Shown here: in pieces, positions 60,403 through 64,000 of the stretch
Layout of the letters: each line of letters opens with the position of its first letter
Numbering within the stretch: the first letter of the stretch is position 1
Assembly (NCBI GenBank): GCA_001858525.1
Contig: LAPX01000008.1
Coordinates: 142,138-206,137 of the forward strand
Reading direction: 5' to 3'
DNA from: Vampirovibrio chlorellavorus
GTDB lineage: Bacteria > Cyanobacteriota > Vampirovibrionia > Vampirovibrionales > Vampirovibrionaceae
DNA length: 64,000 nt
The notes under the pieces: generated by a model
Databases searched by the model: none
Told to the model about the DNA's origin: nothing
Seen by the model: only the letters and a program-made list of their open reading frames with translations
Translations under genes and position numbers: made by a program

Positions 60403-60434
60403 ACAGGCCGCTTAAACGCCTCCTCCTCAGATTT

Positions 60435-60464
60435 AAAAGCCTGATCATCGCGATCAGGCTTTTT
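60435..60464 (+). terminator. Intrinsic terminator after rpmG
   Basis: AAAAGCCTGATC-ATCGC-GATCAGGCTTTTT. Confidence 0.85.
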
Positions 60465-60552
60465 AGCATCTGCGAAATCTGTCATTCCCGTGCAGGCAGA
60501 AAGCCACTACGTCATGACTCTTTCAAGGGGCTTTGCCCCCTGCACACCCCCA

Positions 60553-60597
60553 CTGGAGGGGGAACAGAGTCCAGCGCTAGCGCTGTCCCCCCTCCAG
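60553..60597. repeat. Long intergenic hairpin
   Basis: CTGGAGGGGGAACAG-N15-CTGTCCCCCCTCCAG, one mismatch in 15 bp. Confidence 0.7.
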
Positions 60598-60672
60598 ACC
60601 TCCCCCATGCAGTCGTCTCTAATCCAGTGAAATCGTCCTCTTGGGGAGCCACGCTCACTTCTATCACGTGGC

Positions 60673-60782
60673 TTTGTCATTCCCGCGCAGGCGGGAATCC
60701 AGGGCGGGAGTATGATGAACGGCTGCTTTCGATCAAAACGTAGTTCTGTAAACTGGATTCCCGCCTGCGCGGGAATGACAAA
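60673..60782. mobile_element. MITE-like element copy B (110 bp, 30-bp terminal inverted repeats)
   Basis: TTTGTCATTCCCGCGCAGGCGGGAATCCAG ... CTGGATTCCCGCCTGCGCGGGAATGACAAA; same TIR as copy A. Confidence 0.8.
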
Positions 60783-60940
60783 TATTACGACGACAAATAG
60801 TATGACAGGGGACAATGACCGAAAACCTTTTTTGAAGAAGATAATCACTTGTTGACGACCCGATTTAACCCCAAAATCAAAAAGAGAGAAGACGGCAATG
60901 GCCTTCTCTCTTTTGATGGAGGTATTTGTGAGGAAACTAC

Positions 60941-61852
60941 TTACAGCATGTTCTCCAGAGCAGGCTTGAGATCCGGGTAGCGGAACTCGTAACCACTGCC
61001 CAGCAAGGCCACCGGCTGGACCCGCTGACTGGACAACAACAACGCATCGGCCATTTCACCCAACAGCGCTTTCACGGCAAAAGCCGGCGCGGGCGGCGTC
61101 CAGTAGTGCATGGGCAACATGGGGCAAATCAGCACTTTGCGCATGACATCGGTAAACTGGTGATTGGTCACCGGGTGAGGGGCCACCACGTTCACCGGGC
61201 CTTGCAGATCCTCATGGGTTAGCATGTGCGCCAAGGCGCCCACCACGTCATCCAGAGCGATCCAGCTCATGTACTGCTTACCGTTGCCCAAATCACCGGC
61301 CAAACCAAGCTTGAAGGGCCAGTACATGGCTTTCAGGGCACCGCCTTTGGGACTAAGAATAATGCCAAAGCGGCTATTCACCACCCGAATGCCTTTGTCC
61401 CGAGCAGGCTGGCAGGCATCTTCCCACTGTTTGCAGGTATCGGCCAAAAAGCCTTGCCCCTTGGCGCTGACATCGTTCAGGACTTCATCGCCCCGGTTGC
61501 CGTAAAACCCAATGGCAGAAGCACAGATAAACACCTTGGGCGGGTGCTCCAGCTTGGCCAGAGTTTCCGCCAGCAATTTGGTGCCTTGCACCCGGCTTTG
61601 CACAATTTTTTGCTTGCGCTCATCGGTCCAACGACCCCCGGCAATGTTTTCGCCTGCCAGGTGAATGACCGCATCAATGCCTTCCAGGGCCTTGGGGTCC
61701 AGTTGACCGGCCTTGATGTCCCAGGTAATTTCAGGATCACTGGTTAAGCCCTTGCGACGAACCAGCCGAATCGGCTGATACCCTTTGCGCTTGAGTTCGT
61801 GAATCAATTCCGAACCCACCAGGCCGGACGCGCCCGATACCAAAACTTTCAT
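60941..61852 (-). CDS. TIGR01777/SDR39U1-family epimerase
   Basis: MKVLVSGASGLVGSELIHELKRKGYQPIRLVR; VIHLAGENIAGGRWTDERKQKIVQSRVQGT. Confidence 0.93.
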   Translation of the reverse strand: MKVLVSGASGLVGSELIHELKRKGYQPIRLVRRKGLTSDPEITWDIKAGQLDPKALEGIDAVIHLAGENIAGGRWTDERKQKIVQSRVQGTKLLAETLAKLEHPPKVFICASAIGFYGNRGDEVLNDVSAKGQGFLADTCKQWEDACQPARDKGIRVVNSRFGIILSPKGGALKAMYWPFKLGLAGDLGNGKQYMSWIALDDVVGALAHMLTHEDLQGPVNVVAPHPVTNHQFTDVMRKVLICPMLPMHYWTPPAPAFAVKALLGEMADALLLSSQRVQPVALLGSGYEFRYPDLKPALENML

Positions 61853-62059
61853 GCCAAAACTCTCCGTTATAACAATTGCCTTTATATGGTTCTATCATAT
61901 AACACAGCACGGCCATTCGTACCATTTTCTATGCGCATGGGCAGGGTAGGTGGTGCATACGCCCCATCCGTCCGTGCGATGACAGTTCCAGTGCTTTGAG
62001 CGTATGATAGAGGGCATTGATTTTGAGGGCATTACTCAGCCAGGGGAGACAGCAAAGCC

Positions 62060-62596
62060 ATGTCGAAAGCCAGCAGCCAGCCACCCAAAAAGATTAAAGT
62101 CATGTTTGTTTGTATGGGCAATATTTGCCGCTCTCCCTCCGCGGAAGGGGTGTTTCACTATATGGTGCAGACCAGCGGTTTTCGGGATTTTATTGAAGTG
62201 GCCTCCTCCGGCACAGATGATTACCACGTGGGCGGCCCTGCCGATCGACGCTCTCATTCCGCCGCCCTGAACCGGGGCATTGACCTGAGTAAGCACCGAG
62301 CCCAGCAATTTAAGAAGCATCACTTCGACGAGTACGACTATATTTTGGTGATGGACAGCCTCAACCACGATCATGTCATGCGCATGTGCCCCAACGGGCA
62401 CCAGGAAAAAGTGCATTACTTCCTGGATTTTGCCCCGCAGCTGAATCTGCAGGAAGTGCCGGACCCTTATTACGGCGGTGCGGAAGGCTTTGATCGGGTA
62501 CTGGACTACATTGAAGCCGCCGCTGCCGGGCTACTCTCCGAAATTCGGGATCGCCACCTCGACCCGGCCAACCTACACCCGGAAATCAAAGCCTGA
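62060..62596 (+). CDS. Low molecular weight protein-tyrosine phosphatase
   Basis: VMFVCMGNICRSPSAEGVF (CX5R); DEYDYILVMDSLNHDHV; PDPYYGGAEGFDRVLDYIE. Confidence 0.93.
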   Translation: MSKASSQPPKKIKVMFVCMGNICRSPSAEGVFHYMVQTSGFRDFIEVASSGTDDYHVGGPADRRSHSAALNRGIDLSKHRAQQFKKHHFDEYDYILVMDSLNHDHVMRMCPNGHQEKVHYFLDFAPQLNLQEVPDPYYGGAEGFDRVLDYIEAAAAGLLSEIRDRHLDPANLHPEIKA

Positions 62597-62633
62597 TTGC
62601 AAAAAGGCGCACCCCCTGCCCTTCGGGCAAGTG

Positions 62634-64000
62634 CTAACCGGACCCCAACGTGCTAAAAGTATCGTCCGTTTTTTGGTAGACCATATCCCGTAACTGGGGA
62701 TGCTGGTTGAGATACTCCGGATCGGCGGCAATGGCAAAGGCCGCCTTTCGGGCTTTTTCCAGCGTGTCCTTGTCCTCAATCAAATCGGCCAGCACAAAAT
62801 CAGGCAAACCACTTTGACGGGTGCCCAAAAATTCGCCCGGACCACGCAACTCCAAATCCCGCTCGGAGATATAAAAACCGTCCTCGCTTTCGGTCAAAAT
62901 GCTCAGGCGGGTCAGGGTGGTTTCCGTTTTGCTATCGGACACCAGCACACAGTAAGATTGGTGCACACTACGGCCCACTCGGCCCCGCAACTGGTGCAAC
63001 TGGGACAGGCCAAAGCGATCGGCGTTTTCAATGATCATGACCGTGGCGTTGGGCACATCCACGCCCACTTCCACCACCGTGGTGCTAACCAGAATGTGCA
63101 AATCACCAGCGGCAAAGCGGCTCATCACGGCGTCTTTTTCATCGGGGCGCATTTTACCGTGTAACAGGCCAATGCGTAAATCCTGAAACACCTCTTGCTG
63201 CAAGCGCTCCGCCTCTGAGGTGGCGGCTTTAGCTGATAAAGTCTCCGATTCCTCAATCAGGGGGAACACAATGTAGGCTTGCCGCCCCTTCAGAATTTCC
63301 TGACGAATGAGCTGGTACCCGTGTCCAATTTGGGCATGAGTCAACAGCGTGGTTTTAATGGGGGTGCGGCCCGGCGGCAATTCATCCAGAATGGACACGT
63401 CCAAATCGCCGTGCAAGGTCATAGCCAAAGAGCGGGGAATGGGGGTAGCGGTCATGGTTAGCATTTCCGGGTGCTGTCCCTTGCTTTTCAACAGGGTGCG
63501 CTGACGAACCCCGAAGCGATGCTGCTCATCCACCACCACGATGCCCAGTTTGGCAAACTCCACATCATCCTGAATCAGGGCATGGGTGCCCACAGCCACA
63601 TGAATTTGTCCGTTCAGCAAAGCCTGACGCAACTCTCGGCGCTCCTTGGCCCCGGACTTCCCCACGAACAGCCCTGCCCGCAAGCCCAGCGGGGTCAGCC
63701 ATTCCACACATTTGCGGTAATGCTGCTCGGCCAGAATTTCGGTGGGGGCCATCAAGGCACCCTGATACCCATTTTCCACAGCGGCCAGCAAGGTTAAAAT
63801 GGCCACAACGGTTTTCCCGCTGCCCACATCCCCTTGCAGCATGCGATACATGGGCTCATCGGAAGCGATATCCTGAGAAATCTCGTTCAGCACCCGTTGC
63901 TGGGCACCGGTTAAGGCAAAGGGCAAGGCCTGCTTGAGTTGCTCCGCGTAGCCACCGGCCTGATAAATCAAATTCAAGCCCTTGATGGTGCGCTTGTACT
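62634..64000 (-). CDS. recG: ATP-dependent DNA helicase RecG (5'-truncated by window end)
   Basis: MLQGDVGSGKTVVAILTLLAAVENGYQGALMAPTEILAEQHY; VVDEQHRFGVRQR; LRGRVGRSVHQSYC. Confidence 0.95.
   Translation of the reverse strand, partial: YKRTIKGLNLIYQAGGYAEQLKQALPFALTGAQQRVLNEISQDIASDEPMYRMLQGDVGSGKTVVAILTLLAAVENGYQGALMAPTEILAEQHYRKCVEWLTPLGLRAGLFVGKSGAKERRELRQALLNGQIHVAVGTHALIQDDVEFAKLGIVVVDEQHRFGVRQRTLLKSKGQHPEMLTMTATPIPRSLAMTLHGDLDVSILDELPPGRTPIKTTLLTHAQIGHGYQLIRQEILKGRQAYIVFPLIEESETLSAKAATSEAERLQQEVFQDLRIGLLHGKMRPDEKDAVMSRFAAGDLHILVSTTVVEVGVDVPNATVMIIENADRFGLSQLHQLRGRVGRSVHQSYCVLVSDSKTETTLTRLSILTESEDGFYISERDLELRGPGEFLGTRQSGLPDFVLADLIEDKDTLEKARKAAFAIAADPEYLNQHPQLRDMVYQKTDDTFSTLGSG

Noticed and set aside
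56635-60782. Repeated TTCCCGCGCAGGCGGGAA units as a possible CRISPR array
   Set aside because: Arranged as two separate inverted-repeat elements, not regularly spaced direct repeats with spacers

Overview
The window looks like a bacterial chromosome segment. The gene mix (ankyrin proteins, type IV pilin-like genes, short FG-motif proteins) is compatible with a Vampirovibrionia/Melainabacteria-like genome, but that placement is inference. Confident housekeeping genes: msrA, a UvrC/Cho-like GIY-YIG protein, photolyase, coaE, YhhQ-type transporter, DUF47-pit, DedA, APC permease, priA, bolA, an L25-like protein, ribH-ribBA-ribE, PCD/DCoH, cytochrome c, CDF transporter, rocD-like and proC, rpmG (absent from the ORF track), TIGR01777 epimerase, LMW-PTP, and recG (partial). 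There is one tRNA-Asp(GTC). Accessory content: four ankyrin-type proteins, a five-gene prophage remnant (35.4-38.9 kb), a prepilin-VWA fusion, a TPR-caspase protein, small proteins with shared N-terminal FG or C-terminal SAxYE motifs, and two MITE-like inverted-repeat elements. The strongest candidates for undescribed biology are: (i) a PhoB/PhoR-like locus with Pho-box-like arrays, one driving a ~100-nt candidate sRNA that converges on the kinase gene; (ii) a TetR/photolyase divergent region with three TACC-N4-rGTA operators and an intrinsic terminator inside the leader of the FAD oxidoreductase gene; (iii) the FG and SAxYE terminal motifs as possible sorting tags; (iv) the VWA-tipped pilin pair. 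Nothing was computed or searched. All family calls come from reading the translations.
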